64,000 nt of DNA from Streptomyces sp. NBC_00414 (GCF_036038375.1 NZ_CP107935.1:4092001-4156000), one strand, 5' to 3'; shown: positions 35,222-44,238, counted from the stretch's first letter. A program made the numbers and translations. Notes: a model not told the origin generated them from the sequence alone.

Positions 35222-36301
35222 TTACTCCGTCTTGACCGTTACCTTGCCGCTGATGATGTCTTCCTTGGCCTTGTCGACGGCCGCGACGACATCGGTCATC
35301 TCCTTGTACTTCGGGTTCGAGTCGGCGAAGCCCACGCCACCGGTCTTCAGGTCGCCCCGGTGCTCACCGGAGAGCGGCTTCCCCTCGATGACGGACTTGG
35401 TCACCTCGTAGACGGCGCCGCCGACGTCCTTGAGCGCGGAGCCCAGGATCCAGTCCTTGGACGCGGCGAGGGCCTTCTGCTTGTACTGGTCCGAGTCCAC
35501 GCCGATCGCCCAGACCTTCTCGGCCGCGGCCTCCTGGATGACGCCCTGCCCGGACAGACCGGCCGCGTGGTAGATCACGTCGGCGCCGGCCTCGACCTGG
35601 CCGCTGGCGGCCTCCTTGCCCATGCTCGGGTTGGCGAACCCGCCGTCCTCGGGCTTCTCGGTGAGGTACCGCTTCTCGATCTTGATCTTCGGGTCGACCG
35701 ACTCGACGCCCTGGACGAAGCCCGCCTCGAACTTGTGGATCAGCGGGATGTCCACGCCGCCGATGAAGCCGACGTGGTCCTTCTTGCTGGCCTTGGCGGC
35801 GGCGACACCGGCGAGGTAGGAGGCCTGCTCCTCGGCGAACACCATGTCGGCGACGTTCTTCGCCTGCACCTGGGCGTCGTCGATGACGGCGAAGGTGATC
35901 TTCGGGTACTTGGCGGCGACCTCCTTGACCGCCGGGGCGTAGATGTAGCCGACGCCGACGATGGGGTTGTAGCCGGCCTTCGCCATCTGGGTCAGCCGCT
36001 GCACCTTGTCGGCGTCCGACTCGCCGTCGCTCGGCTCGATGTCGTTGCCGCCGATCTTGAATTCCTTCCGGGCCTTCTCGAACCCGGAGTAGGCGGCGTC
36101 GTTGAAGGACTGGTCACCCCGGCCACCGATGTCGTAGGCGAGCCCGATGCCCTTGCCCTTGTAGCCGGAGCCTGAGCCGGACTCGGTGTCGCTGCCCGAG
36201 GACTCGTTGCTGGTCTCACCGCAGCCGGCGGCCGCGACGACGACGACCGCGACGGCGACAGCGGCTTGTGAAAGCCTGGTTCTCCGAGAAATCCGACGCA
36301 T
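35222..36301 (-). CDS. second Bmp-family nucleoside-binding lipoprotein
   Basis: The 359-residue paralog of the neighbouring protein has lipobox AAAGC, a Ser/Gly-rich tether (SGSDTESGSGSGYKGKG) and the same Bmp motifs (GDQSFNDAAYSGFEKA, YHAAGLSGQGVIQEA, GVDSDQYKQKA). The two differ most in the regions between these motifs, so they may prefer different nucleosides while sharing the permease. It has a separate promoter and operator. Confidence 0.93.
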   Translation of the reverse strand: MRRISRRTRLSQAAVAVAVVVVAAAGCGETSNESSGSDTESGSGSGYKGKGIGLAYDIGGRGDQSFNDAAYSGFEKARKEFKIGGNDIEPSDGESDADKVQRLTQMAKAGYNPIVGVGYIYAPAVKEVAAKYPKITFAVIDDAQVQAKNVADMVFAEEQASYLAGVAAAKASKKDHVGFIGGVDIPLIHKFEAGFVQGVESVDPKIKIEKRYLTEKPEDGGFANPSMGKEAASGQVEAGADVIYHAAGLSGQGVIQEAAAEKVWAIGVDSDQYKQKALAASKDWILGSALKDVGGAVYEVTKSVIEGKPLSGEHRGDLKTGGVGFADSNPKYKEMTDVVAAVDKAKEDIISGKVTVKTE

Positions 36302-36361
36302 GAGAGAGCACCCCTTACATTCCCCAACGGCGCCGTTGCCGACGCTGACTGCGGCGCACAG

Positions 36362-36373
36362 TAACGCGCGTAG
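36362..36373 (-). promoter_or_regulatory. operator variant before the second bmp gene
   Basis: The minus-strand sequence CTACGCGCGTTAC lies 60 bp before the start codon and equals the first bmp site base for base over 13 positions. Confidence 0.65.
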
Positions 36374-36469
36374 ACGGGGAGGGGAACGGGGTTCTTCACT
36401 GCCGTTATCGATTCGTGCCGACGGCCGGTTACGAACGCCCGCCGCCGGTTACATGCGAGTGACACAAGG

Positions 36470-36505
36470 GGACGAAGGGGTACCGACCGGGGCACCCCTT
36501 CGTCC
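36470..36505. terminator. 12-bp hairpin after the amidohydrolase gene
   Basis: GGACGAAGGGGT (36470-36481) pairs with ACCCCTTCGTCC (36494-36505). It lies 23 bp past the amidohydrolase stop on the minus strand. Confidence 0.68.
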
Positions 36506-36527
36506 GTGCGTCACCTGTCACCGCGTG

Positions 36528-37793
36528 TCAGCGGCGCTCGTCCAGGAGGGCGGCGGCCGTGAAGAGCTCGACGCCCACCGTGATGGCCGACTCGTCGGCG
36601 TCGAAGTCGCCCTGGTGCAGGTCCCGCACGGTCCGCTCGCCCGGTGTGCGCACCCCGAGACGCGCCATGGCGCCGGGCACGTGCTCCAGGTACCAGGAGA
36701 AGTCCTCCCCGCCCAGGCTCTGCTCGGTGTCCTCCACGGAGTGGACCCCGAGCCGGGCGGTCATCGCCGCGCGCAGCAGATCGGTCGTGTCCGGGTCGTT
36801 GACGACCGGCGGCACCCCGCGTACGTAGCTGATCTCGGACTTGGCCCGGTGGAGCGTGGCGACCTCGTCGATCGCGGCGTGCACCAGATCGGGGGCGGCG
36901 TGCCAGGCCGCGAGGTCCAGGCACCGTACGGTCCCGGAGAGTTCGGCGTGCTGCGGGATCACGTTGCAGGCGTGCCCCGACTCGATACGTCCCCAGGTCA
37001 GGGAGAGTCCGGAGCGGGCGTCGACCCGCCGGGCGACGACGGCCGGCACGTCGACCGCGACCCGGGCGGCGGCGGTGACGAGATCGGTGGTGAGGTGCGG
37101 TCGCGCGGTGTGCCCGCCGGGTCCGTCCAGCGAGACCTCGACCCGGTCGCAGGCGGACGTGATGGGCCCGTACCTGAGTCCGATGCGGCCGGCGTCGACC
37201 CTGGGGTCGCAGTGCACGGCGATGATCCGCCCGACACCGTCGAGACCGCCGCCCTTGATGACCTCGGGGGCGCCGCCGGGAAGGACTTCCTCGGCGGGCT
37301 GGAAGATCAGGCGTACGGCCCGGTCGAGCAGGCCCCGCTCGTGCAGGTCCGCGAGGACGAGGGCGGCGCCCAGCACGACGGTCGTGTGCACGTCGTGGCC
37401 GCAGGCGTGGGCCCGGTCGGGCACGGTCGACCGGTACGCGCACCCGGTCTTCATGTCCGGGATGGGCAGGCCGTCGATGTCCGCGCGCAGGGCGAGCACG
37501 GGAACGGCGGGGTCCGGTACTCCGATGTCACAGATGAGCCCGGTTCCGGTGTCGAGCACGCGGGGCCGCAGACCGGCCCTCTCCAGCCTCTCCTTGATCG
37601 CGGCGGTGGTGCGGAACTCCTGGTTGCCCAGCTCCGGGTGCCTGTGCAAGTCACGTCGGAACGCGACGAGTTCGGCGCGCAGATCCTCGGACAGCGTGCC
37701 GGGAAGTGCTGCTCCCCCGGACGACGCCTCCTCGATCGACGCTTCCCCGGTCGATGCTTCCCCGGACGAATCGGCCTCGGACTCTTGCGACAT
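36528..37793 (-). CDS. M20-family amidohydrolase
   Basis: The 421-residue enzyme is of the peptidase M20 / amidohydrolase (HipO, YxeP) family. Metal-site motifs are ALRADIDGLPI, HACGHDVHTT and FQPAEEVLPGG, with a late GGEDFSWYL. Family members remove acyl groups from amino acids or related amides. ATG 37793 is preferred over GTG 37805, because AGAGGG then has a normal spacing. The first 35 residues are a low-complexity Ser/Glu/Ala repeat (GEASTGEASIEEASSGG). The substrate is unknown. Confidence 0.9.
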   Translation of the reverse strand: MSQESEADSSGEASTGEASIEEASSGGAALPGTLSEDLRAELVAFRRDLHRHPELGNQEFRTTAAIKERLERAGLRPRVLDTGTGLICDIGVPDPAVPVLALRADIDGLPIPDMKTGCAYRSTVPDRAHACGHDVHTTVVLGAALVLADLHERGLLDRAVRLIFQPAEEVLPGGAPEVIKGGGLDGVGRIIAVHCDPRVDAGRIGLRYGPITSACDRVEVSLDGPGGHTARPHLTTDLVTAAARVAVDVPAVVARRVDARSGLSLTWGRIESGHACNVIPQHAELSGTVRCLDLAAWHAAPDLVHAAIDEVATLHRAKSEISYVRGVPPVVNDPDTTDLLRAAMTARLGVHSVEDTEQSLGGEDFSWYLEHVPGAMARLGVRTPGERTVRDLHQGDFDADESAITVGVELFTAAALLDERR

Positions 37794-38156
37794 CAGTTGG
37801 TTCACCCTCTGAAGGGTAGGGCGACGCGACCGCCAACTGCCCTGCGATCAACAAAACTTCAACCCGTTCGGGACAGGAAATCTAGCCGCGTGGCGCATAC
37901 AAATGGACTGGCTTGGGTACACTCGCCCAGCTTTCCGGGTCGCTGTCTCCCACGCCTGCCCAGGCGGATCCGGATCCGGCCTTCCTTGTGGGAAAACCTC
38001 CGGGCGGCGGCGCCCATTCCCGGGTCCCCGGAAACAGGCTCTCTACGCATACCACGCATACGGACGCCCGAACGGTTCCGTTCACCTGCCGGACAGCGCC
38101 ACGGCCGGCGGACCCGGGTTCGGGCCCTACGGGGCCCACCGCTATGGTCACCGGCC
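37794..38156. other. gene-free stretch
   Basis: This 363-bp stretch between the divergent amidohydrolase and methyltransferase genes holds no recognisable gene, RNA or repeat. It must contain both promoters, but no clear -10/-35 pair stands out. Confidence 0.5.
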
Positions 38157-38891
38157 GTGACCGAACCCGACTTCATCACGAACACGCGCGCTTCCTACGA
38201 CGCGATGGCGGCCGACTACGCGCGGGCCTTCCCGGACGAGTTCGGCGGGCAGATCCTGGACCGGGCGGTCCTCGCCGCGTTCACCGAGCTCGTGCGGACG
38301 GAGGGGCCCGCCTCCTGGGGGGCGGTGCCGGCCGGTTCCGTGGCCTCCGCGGCCTCCGTCCCCACCGCGTCCGCCGGTGTGGCGCCCGTCGCCGACATCG
38401 GCTGTGGGCCCGGGCATGTGACGGCCCACCTGAGCGCGCTGGGCGTGCCGGCGTTCGGCGTCGACCTGTCCCCCGCCATGGTGGCCCTGGCCCGGGAGGC
38501 GCACCCGGAGCTGCGCTTCGCGGTGGGTTCGATGACGGCCATGGACCTGCCGGACGGCGTGCTGGGCGGAGTCGCCGCCGTCTACTCCACGATCCACGTC
38601 CCGGACGACGAACTGCCCGCCGTCTTCCGGGAGTTCCATCGGGTACTGGCCCCGGGCGGGCACGTACTGCTGGTCTTCCAGACGGGGGACGAGCGTGCCC
38701 GGCTGACCGAGCGGTTCGGCCGTGCCATCTCGCTCGACTGTCACTGGCGGGATCCGGGTGTGGTGGCCGGGGTGCTGGAGGGGGCGGAGCTGTCGGTGCG
38801 GGCGCGGGTCGAGCGGGCGCCGTACGAGGACGAGAAGCTGCCGCGCGCGTTCCTGCTGGCCCGCAGGCCGCCCGCCCCGGTGGCCGGCTGA
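38157..38891 (+). CDS. SAM-dependent class I methyltransferase
   Basis: The 244-residue protein has the SAM-binding glycine loop VADIGCGPGHVTAHL, acidic strand-2 residue in FGVDLSPAM, and YSTIHVPDDELPAVFREFHRVLAPGGHVLLVFQ. This is the common methyltransferase-11 type; substrate is not predictable. A Ser/Ala/Val insertion (AGSVASAASVPTASAG) sits just before the SAM loop. GTG 38157 starts the conserved TEPDFITNTRASYDAMA. Confidence 0.88.
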   Translation: MTEPDFITNTRASYDAMAADYARAFPDEFGGQILDRAVLAAFTELVRTEGPASWGAVPAGSVASAASVPTASAGVAPVADIGCGPGHVTAHLSALGVPAFGVDLSPAMVALAREAHPELRFAVGSMTAMDLPDGVLGGVAAVYSTIHVPDDELPAVFREFHRVLAPGGHVLLVFQTGDERARLTERFGRAISLDCHWRDPGVVAGVLEGAELSVRARVERAPYEDEKLPRAFLLARRPPAPVAG

Positions 38892-39009
38892 CGACGGATT
38901 CCGCCCCCGCCGCCCCTGCCCTCCCCCGTCTCGGCTTCGCTCGACCGGGGCCCCATCGTCACCGCATGAGGGCTCGCCTCCCTCGCCCCCGGATCGCGCC
39001 TGCGCGCTC

Positions 39010-39121
39010 GTCCTCAAACGCCGGACGGGCTGAAGATTGCAGGGGCGCGGGGAACTGCGCGGCCGGCCCCCACCGGGCCCGCAGACGGAAGTCCGCTCCG
39101 GCCCGTCCGGCGTTTGAGGAC
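39010..39121. repeat. 21-bp inverted repeat enclosing a dispersed repeat
   Basis: The arm at 39010-39030, GTCCTCAAACGCCGGACGGG plus C, is perfectly complementary to 39101-39121. Between the arms lies a full copy of the CAGGGGCGCGGGGAACTGCG element with its CCCCCACCGGGCCCGCAG tail. The whole sits between the convergent methyltransferase and glycosyltransferase genes and can act as a two-way terminator. Confidence 0.78.
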
Positions 39122-39127
39122 AGGGCG

Positions 39128-40360
39128 TCAGACGGTCCTGACCGTCGACAGGCGGTGAACGTCCCGGGCCGTGTCCGTGACGCCCGAGAGGAAGCCCTGG
39201 GCCCGAGGGGAGGCGTTCTCCGTGAGCCACGCCGGGTCGATGTCGAAGACGGCGACCTTGACCTCGGTGCCGGCCAGCGCCAGCGGCAGGGTGTGGACGA
39301 CCGTGGAGGGGAAGCTGAGGATCGTGCGGCCGATGGGGCCCCGGCGGGCGATCAGTTCCAGGGGAAGGTCCGGGCGGACGATCTCCAGGCCGGTCTCGAC
39401 GGCCAGCCGGTGCAGCTTCTCGGGGCTCTCCCTGCGGTGGGCGAAGTAGCGGGTGGCCCCGTAGGTGCCGACCAGCCCCTTCACCGCTTCCAGGTAGCGG
39501 TCGGGGTCCACGACCCCCGTCTCCACCAGGGACGTGCCGACCAGGTCGGAGCCCTTCGTGAGGCGGGGAGGGCCGAAGCGGGCCCGGGTCCAGGCGAAGT
39601 CGTTGGCCGAGATGTCGACGCCCTCGGGCGTCTCGGTGATCGGCATGGAGGAGAAGACCTCCACCCGCCGTCCCGCACCGGGGGTGAGCCGGCGGCGGGC
39701 CCGGGCCGAGACCGGTGCGAAGACCAGGTCCCGGGCCCCGGGGCGGCCACCGCGCCGGTGCCAGCGCACCAGCCGTTCGCCGCGCGCCAGCTGGGAGACG
39801 AACTCCATGGTCGCGGTCCCGTCGTCCACGACGACGAGATCACGGGCGCGGGTGATGGTCAGCAGCAGCTGTACGTATCGCGAGAAGGGGTCGCCCATCA
39901 CGATGCGCCGTGCGCGCCGCAGCAGCGGTGCGAGCCCGCCGACCGTGTGGAAGGGCGCGGTCGCGCCGCCCCTCGCCTCCTCCCAGCGCACTTCGTACCC
40001 CTCGTCCCTGGCCAGCTCGGCCATGCGCCTGAGCTGCCCGCGGGTCATCGGGTCGGTGGGCGACAGGACGACCAGGGTGAGTCCGGTACCGGCCTCACCG
40101 GGCCTGGCGTCACCCGTCCTGCCTGCCTTGCCCGAACCTCCGGGCCTGCCCGACCGGCCGAACCTGCCGGCCCCGCCGGGCCTGCCGGCTCCCAGTTCCG
40201 GGCCCGGGGGTCCGGAGGTCCCGCCCGTGCTCCTGAGGGCTGCCGCCTTCAGGGCATGCGCGTGCGCCCACTCCAGGACGTTCAGGAGCTGCACCGGGCT
40301 TTCCACGAAAGCCAGCGTGGCGGGTGACTGGGGGCCGGTGGACCCGGCGCGGGGACTCAT
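39128..40360 (-). CDS. polysialyltransferase-like glycosyltransferase
   Basis: The 410-residue protein begins SPATLAFVESPVQLLNVLEWAHAHALKAA, the entry of sialyl/polysialyltransferase-like enzymes (GT52/POLYST group), and has RIVMGDPFSRYVQ, VVVDDGTATMEFV, YFAHRRESPEKL and SFPSTVVHTLPL, the last giving His and Ser-Thr-Val of the sugar-nucleotide site. Residues 48-92 are a Gly/Pro/Arg-rich, collagen-like insert not seen in the family. It would transfer a CMP-activated nonulosonic acid. The start (ATG 40360) lacks a good Shine-Dalgarno. It lies 80 bp downstream of neuB on the same strand. Confidence 0.78.
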   Translation of the reverse strand: MSPRAGSTGPQSPATLAFVESPVQLLNVLEWAHAHALKAAALRSTGGTSGPPGPELGAGRPGGAGRFGRSGRPGGSGKAGRTGDARPGEAGTGLTLVVLSPTDPMTRGQLRRMAELARDEGYEVRWEEARGGATAPFHTVGGLAPLLRRARRIVMGDPFSRYVQLLLTITRARDLVVVDDGTATMEFVSQLARGERLVRWHRRGGRPGARDLVFAPVSARARRRLTPGAGRRVEVFSSMPITETPEGVDISANDFAWTRARFGPPRLTKGSDLVGTSLVETGVVDPDRYLEAVKGLVGTYGATRYFAHRRESPEKLHRLAVETGLEIVRPDLPLELIARRGPIGRTILSFPSTVVHTLPLALAGTEVKVAVFDIDPAWLTENASPRAQGFLSGVTDTARDVHRLSTVRTV

Positions 40361-40440
40361 CGACGTACGACCGTCGCTTCCCTGGAATCGGAAGGGGTGG
40401 GAGTGACGAAGGGGTGGGGGTGGTCCGGACCGCGTCGGGC

Positions 40441-41379
40441 TCAGACCGCGACCGGCTCGCCCGCGGCCGCGGCGATCTCCGCCTCGGCGACGACGCCCGA
40501 GACGCGGCGCAGCTTCTTCATCGGGCCCAGCTCGGACTCGTAGACCTTCTTGACGCCGTCGCCGAGGGAGGCCTCGATGGTGCGGATGTCGCGGACGAGG
40601 CGGGTCAGGCCCTGCGGCTCGACGGAGGCGGCCTGGTCGGAGCCCCACATCGCGCGGTCCAGGGTGATGTGGCGCTCGACGAAGGTGGCGCCGAGGGCGA
40701 CCGCGGCGAGCGTGGTCTGCAGGCCGGTCTCGTGGCCGGAGTAGCCGATCGGGACGTTCGGGTACTCGGCCTGCAGGGTGTTGATGACGCGGAGGTTGAG
40801 CTCCTCCGCCTGTGCCGGGTAGGTCGACGTGGCGTGGCACATCAGGATGTTGTCGCTGCCGAGGACCTCGACCGCGTGGCGGATCTGCTTCGGGGTCGAC
40901 ATGCCCGTCGAGAGGATGACGGTGCGGCCCGTGCCGCGCAGGGCGCGCAGCAGCTCGTCGTCGGTCAGGGAGGCGGAGGCCACCTTGTGGGCCGGTACGT
41001 CGAACTTCTCCAGGAAGGCGACGGCCTCGGTGTCCCACGGGGAGGCGAACCAGGCGATGTTCTTCGACTTGGAGTACTCGTCGATCTGGCGGTACTCGTC
41101 CTCGCCGAACTCCACACGGTGGCGGTAGTCGATGTAGGTCATGCGGCCCCAGGGGGTGTCGCGCTCGATGTCCCACTGGTCGCGCGGGGTGCAGATCTCC
41201 GGGGTGCGCTTCTGGAACTTCACGGCGTCGCAGCCGGCCTCGGCGGCGGCGTCGATCAGCTTGAAGGCGTTGCCGAGGTCGCCGTTGTGGTTGATGCCGA
41301 TCTCACCGACGACATAGACGGGGTGACCCGGGCCCGCGGTCTTCGAGCCGAACGTGCGCAGACGGGAGTTGGAGCTCAT
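40441..41379 (-). CDS. neuB: nonulosonic acid (sialic acid/Kdn) synthase
   Basis: NeuB-type enzymes condense phosphoenolpyruvate with a hexose (phosphate) to a nine-carbon acid. The 312-residue protein has the TIM-barrel motifs VGEIGINHNGDL, DAVKFQKRTPE, STGMSTPKQI, CHATSTYPAQ, IGYSGHETG and the metal-binding VERHITLD. It lacks the C-terminal SAF (antifreeze-like) domain of usual NeuB, so the protein is about 35-40 residues short. The cluster context suggests Kdn or a related acid for teichulosonic acid. ATG 41379 lies 14 bp after the neuA stop. Confidence 0.9.
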   Translation of the reverse strand: MSSNSRLRTFGSKTAGPGHPVYVVGEIGINHNGDLGNAFKLIDAAAEAGCDAVKFQKRTPEICTPRDQWDIERDTPWGRMTYIDYRHRVEFGEDEYRQIDEYSKSKNIAWFASPWDTEAVAFLEKFDVPAHKVASASLTDDELLRALRGTGRTVILSTGMSTPKQIRHAVEVLGSDNILMCHATSTYPAQAEELNLRVINTLQAEYPNVPIGYSGHETGLQTTLAAVALGATFVERHITLDRAMWGSDQAASVEPQGLTRLVRDIRTIEASLGDGVKKVYESELGPMKKLRRVSGVVAEAEIAAAAGEPVAV

Positions 41380-41393
41380 GGTGACGAAGTTCC

Positions 41394-42707
41394 TTACTTG
41401 TCGAGGGAGTCGAGAGAGGGGCCGAGGATCCAGCTGGCGATCTCTCGGATCGCGCCGTCGCCACCGGGGACGGTGGTGACCGCGCGTGCGGCGCCGCGTA
41501 CGACGTCGTGGGCGCTCGCGACCGCCACGGGCCAGCCGACGAGGGCGAAGCACGGGAGGTCGTTGACGTCGTTGCCGACGTAGAGCACGCGCTCGGGCGC
41601 GATGCCCTGTTCCTCGCACCACTGCTTCAGTGCGAGATCTTTCCGGTCGATGCCGTGCAGCACGGGGATCTTGAGCTTCCGTGCGCGGGCGGCGACGACC
41701 GGGTTCTGTTCCGTGGACAGGATCAGCATCGACAGGCCGCTCCTGCGGAGGGCCGCGACACCGAGTCCGTCCCCGCGGTGCACGGAGACGAACTCCCGTC
41801 CGTCGGAGTCGATCAGCACCCTGTCGTCGGTCTGGGTGCCGTCGAAGTCGAGGACGACCGCGTCGATGTCCTGCGCGGTCGGGAGGGCGCCGGGCCGGTT
41901 CGCGTCGAAGAGCGGCGCGAGGGCCCGGGCGCGGGCGAGGTCGTGCGGGTCGTCGATCTCCAGGACCCGCGCGGGGTCGGTGCGGACGAGTTCCGTCCGG
42001 CCGAAGAAGCGGTGCTTGTGCTCGCGCAGTCCGGCCGCGTCCATGGCGTACGCGGCGCCGGTCTCCAGGAGGTCCTGGGGCCGGTCCTGGCGGCGCGGGC
42101 GGAAGGACTTGTCGTGGTTGACGCCGTAACCGCCGTCCGTGGCGGTGGTGTTGGCGACCGTCGTGGCGCCGCCGACGGACCGGGTGAGTTCGGTGTCGAC
42201 CGCGGCCGGGTCGTCGTCGGCGTCCCGCCAGATGAACCCGTGGAAGGGCGCCACGGTCAGCGCGGTGTCCGCGCCGTTCTCCACGACCGCGCCGGCCACT
42301 CCGTCAATGTCCTCGCGGACGATGAAGGGGCTGGTGCACTGCACGAGGAGTACGGCGTCGACGGCGGAGCCGTGCAGGGCCTCGTGGGCGTCCATGGCGT
42401 GCAGGACGGCCGCCTCGGAGGTCGCCGTGTCGCCGGCGATGGCGGCGGGCCGCAGCACGACCTCGGCGCCCGCCTCGCGGGCGGCGGTGGCGATCGCCTG
42501 GTCGTCGGTGGAGACCACGACGTCCGTGACGAGCCGGGCCGCACGGCACTCGCGCACCGCCCGGGCGACCAGCGGCACACCGCCGACGGGCAGGAGGTTC
42601 TTGGAGGGGACGCCCTTGGAGCCGCCCCGCGCCGGAATCACCGCGAGCACACGGGGCACTGACTTCAGCCGTCCGGCTGCCCCATGGCCCGCTTCGGACT
42701 TGGTCAT
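41394..42707 (-). CDS. neuA: CMP-nonulosonate cytidylyltransferase fused to HAD phosphatase
   Basis: The first 230 residues are a CMP-sialate synthetase with the nucleotide loop VIPARGGSKGVPSKNL and LLVQCTSPFI. From about residue 275 a KdsC-like HAD phosphatase follows: nucleophile DFDGTQTDDRV, STEQNPVV, KxxALKQW and YVGNDVNDLPC. One protein could thus remove the 9-phosphate left after condensation and activate the acid with CTP. AGGAG is 8 bp before ATG 42707. It heads the minus-strand half of the polymer cluster. Confidence 0.9.
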   Translation of the reverse strand: MTKSEAGHGAAGRLKSVPRVLAVIPARGGSKGVPSKNLLPVGGVPLVARAVRECRAARLVTDVVVSTDDQAIATAAREAGAEVVLRPAAIAGDTATSEAAVLHAMDAHEALHGSAVDAVLLVQCTSPFIVREDIDGVAGAVVENGADTALTVAPFHGFIWRDADDDPAAVDTELTRSVGGATTVANTTATDGGYGVNHDKSFRPRRQDRPQDLLETGAAYAMDAAGLREHKHRFFGRTELVRTDPARVLEIDDPHDLARARALAPLFDANRPGALPTAQDIDAVVLDFDGTQTDDRVLIDSDGREFVSVHRGDGLGVAALRRSGLSMLILSTEQNPVVAARARKLKIPVLHGIDRKDLALKQWCEEQGIAPERVLYVGNDVNDLPCFALVGWPVAVASAHDVVRGAARAVTTVPGGDGAIREIASWILGPSLDSLDK

Positions 42708-42843
42708 TACCTGTACTCCTTGATCGACGGTCGTCGCGTCCCGAAGGGGCGCGGGGCTGTACCGATGACGGCTGCGCCGTGTGGGCGTGCCCGGCCACGA
42801 CGGACCCCCGGGTTCGAACCGGCCCCCGCCGCGGAGCGGAACG

Positions 42844-44238
42844 TCACAGCTCCCCCATCCGCCGGATGACCGGAGCCACCCGCTGCACCCCGTGCCGGTA
42901 GGCACCCCGTGCGGCGCGCCGCACGATCTGCCGCACGGGCCCCGGCTCCCGTTCGGCGTCGGGCGCGCCGGGCAGCGGACTGCCGTCCGGGGCGAGGTGG
43001 TGACGGGCGAGGATGCCGGGCAGGTAGCCGGGCGCGGTGGCAGGCGTGTAGTAGGGGGCGAGGTCGGGCAGCGTGCCCCCGCCGAGCAGAGCGGCGATCC
43101 GCTCGCGGGCCGCGTCGAAGGCCGTCTCGTACGAGCCTTCGCCGGCGGCCGGTCCCCCGCCGGAGACGGATCCCGCGGCGGCGACGCCCTGCCGGGCGAC
43201 CCACCGCTCGTCGGGCGTCGGGATGTGCCCGTCGTCCAGCCGGTCCCAGGAGGCGAGGCAGCCGGAGCCCACGAAGTGGTGGTTGCCGAGCGACTCGCGC
43301 ACCCCGAGGTCGGTGAGGACGACGGTGGGGATCCGGCGGTGCAGGGATTCCAGCGCCGCCGTGGAACTGACGGTGACCAGCAGGTCGGTACGGTCGAGGA
43401 CCTCGCCCATGTGCCCGTACACGAGGCGGAAGTTGGCGGGCGGGCCGCCCGGGATCCGCTCCGCGAGGCGCTGGTAGGGCTGCTCCTCGATGTGTGTGGT
43501 GTGCTCGCCCGGCTTGGACCGCAGCTTCAGCAGGACCTCGCGGTCCGGATGCAGCCGGGCGTGCTGGATCAGCCGGTTCAGCAGATACGTACGGTCCTTG
43601 CGGCTCTCCGGCACGGAGGGCTGCGCGGCGAAGACGACCGTGTAGGGCCTGCGCCCTTGCTTCGCAGACGGGTCGTGCTTCTCGTACGTGGCACCGCCGA
43701 GGAACGGCAGCGCGACCTCGGTCACCGAGGAGGCGTCGGCGCCCACTCCCTCGTACACGGCGGTGAAACGGTCCGCGTCCTGGCGGGAGTTGGCGAGGAC
43801 CAGGTCCGCGCCGTGCCGCAGCAGCAGCCCGTCGGCGAGCTTCTCGTAGACGACACCGACATAGCCGGTGACGACCACGGGCCGCTCGGTGCTCCCCGTC
43901 GCCGCGCGCTCCCGCCACTGGTGGGAGAGCCCGTGCAGCATCGCCTGGACGCCGCCGCCGACGAGGGACAGCACGAGGACGTCGTACGCGGCCTCCTCGC
44001 GGGCCATCTCCCGCAGGAACTCGACCGAGGTGACCTCCCGGAGGGAGTCGGCGCGGACGCCGACCTCTTCGAGCTGTCGGGCGGTAGGGGTGGCACGGCC
44101 CCTGAGGAGGTAGCCGTCGAGCCTGATGTCCGAATCGGCCGGTGCGATACGGTTCGCGGTGAGCGCGCCCCATTTCCACCGGGTGTCGGAATCGGCGAGG
44201 ACGGCCACTCGCAGGGACTTCTTGGTACTTGCTGGCAC
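42844..44238 (-). CDS. putative glycosyltransferase (DUF6716-like)
   Basis: The 464-residue protein has a Rossmann-like start SLRVAVLADSDTRWKWGALTANR, a CDP-glycerol/GT-B-like centre (VVFAAQPSVPESRKDRTYLLNRLIQHAR, LLKLRSKPGEHTTHIE) and a donor-site segment LVTVSSTAALESLHRRIPTVVLTDLGVRESLGNHHFVGSG. This pattern matches an actinobacterial family annotated as DUF6716 putative glycosyltransferase. It would add a sugar to the cell-wall polymer. ATG 44238 starts 199 bp from the divergent glycosyltransferase gene. Confidence 0.75.
   Translation of the reverse strand: MPASTKKSLRVAVLADSDTRWKWGALTANRIAPADSDIRLDGYLLRGRATPTARQLEEVGVRADSLREVTSVEFLREMAREEAAYDVLVLSLVGGGVQAMLHGLSHQWRERAATGSTERPVVVTGYVGVVYEKLADGLLLRHGADLVLANSRQDADRFTAVYEGVGADASSVTEVALPFLGGATYEKHDPSAKQGRRPYTVVFAAQPSVPESRKDRTYLLNRLIQHARLHPDREVLLKLRSKPGEHTTHIEEQPYQRLAERIPGGPPANFRLVYGHMGEVLDRTDLLVTVSSTAALESLHRRIPTVVLTDLGVRESLGNHHFVGSGCLASWDRLDDGHIPTPDERWVARQGVAAAGSVSGGGPAAGEGSYETAFDAARERIAALLGGGTLPDLAPYYTPATAPGYLPGILARHHLAPDGSPLPGAPDAEREPGPVRQIVRRAARGAYRHGVQRVAPVIRRMGEL

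Noticed and set aside
34508..36175. 555-codon plus-strand frame through the bmp intergenic region and second bmp gene
   Set aside because: The first part is built from intergenic repeats and the second is antisense to a clear lipoprotein gene.
42800..42830. GGTTCGAACC, like a tRNA T-arm or attachment-site remnant
   Set aside because: Only four of five stem pairs form, no acceptor-stem partner or anticodon arm is found nearby, and no integrase gene is in the window.
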